DNA of 64,000 bases from Ascidiaceihabitans sp. GTDB taxonomy: Bacteria; Pseudomonadota; Alphaproteobacteria; Rhodobacterales; Rhodobacteraceae. A program made the translations under genes and the position numbers. Below the pieces are notes generated by a model that saw only the letters and a list, made by a program, of their open reading frames with translations, did not search any database and was not told the DNA's origin. The stretch's first letter is position 1. Each line of letters opens with the position of its first letter. Positions 63,922 through 64,000 of this stretch are shown here, piece by piece. The stretch lies in contig JAQXDI010000044.1 of the NCBI GenBank assembly GCA_029251465.1, positions 85,783 through 149,782 of the forward strand, written 5' to 3'.

Positions 63922-64000
63922 GGAGACTTTACGAGAAGAATTCACGCAAAAATCTGACGCTTAGCCCATTTTCGATTGATTCATCTGCATTTTTAGAAAT

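Overview
The window is a stretch of chromosome from an alphaproteobacterium, almost certainly a marine Rhodobacteraceae (Roseobacter group) member. The evidence is indirect: a class I PHA locus with phaR, phaP, phaC and a divergent Cys-type phaZ, a folA-thyA pair, an sdhE with an overlapping XRE regulator, tandem DUF1194 proteins, and moderate-to-high GC with AAGGA/GAGG ribosome binding sites. I see no rRNA, tRNA, insertion sequence, phage or CRISPR array.

Layout. 0-7.3 kb: the end of a polar amino-acid-type ABC transporter (HisQ/HisM-like permeases), then two glutamine-synthetase-family enzymes flanking a class I glutamine amidotransferase, an FAD amine oxidase (a gamma-glutamylation route for amine or polyamine use, Puu-like) and a DegT-type PLP enzyme. 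7.4-12 kb: the PHA locus, with CTGC-N3/4-GCA(G/A) PhaR-type boxes at phaR, phaP and phaC, followed by a small inverted-repeat element. 12-18.3 kb: alpha/beta hydrolases, two tandem secreted LysM-plus-solute-binding proteins, an M15-like protein, a VOC protein and a hydrolase broken by an amber codon. 18.5-24.3 kb: an MFS exporter, thrS, and a compact bufferin-type RiPP operon (DUF2282 precursor, DUF692/MNIO enzyme, DUF2063 partner, DoxX). 24.3-26.7 kb: an Spx/ArsC-like protein, a cold-shock protein and a cytochrome P450. 27-30.6 kb: a cobalamin riboswitch upstream of a DUF1636 protein and a B12/siderophore ABC importer whose permease gene carries an in-frame ochre codon.

30.6-41.8 kb is a patchwork of small catabolic, stress and regulator genes (LysR x2, AraC, TetR, GST, nitronate monooxygenase, tautomerase, GFA proteins). 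At least four of its genes are broken by deletion or frameshift, and one is a GFA-NIPSNAP fusion. 42-43.3 kb: folA-thyA. 43.5-45.8 kb: a TbpB-like surface lipoprotein with its Slam outer-membrane exporter. 45.9-48.5 kb: glyoxalase I, then three tandem, start-stop-overlapping DUF1194 von Willebrand proteins, each 235 residues. 48.5-64 kb is ordinary chromosome: MarR, sdhE/XRE, an aspartate aminotransferase, MAPEG, MATE, LysR, hydrolases, a frameshifted DM13 protein next to TetR, an AhpD-like protein, a site-2 protease, an HTTM pair, and parE.

The most interesting systems are the bufferin operon, the TbpB/Slam pair, the triple DUF1194 operon and the LysM-solute-binding pair. A second theme is the number of recently broken genes: two in-frame stops, plus at least five frameshifts or internal deletions. 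All calls rest on reading the sequence and on known family motifs; no database search was run.
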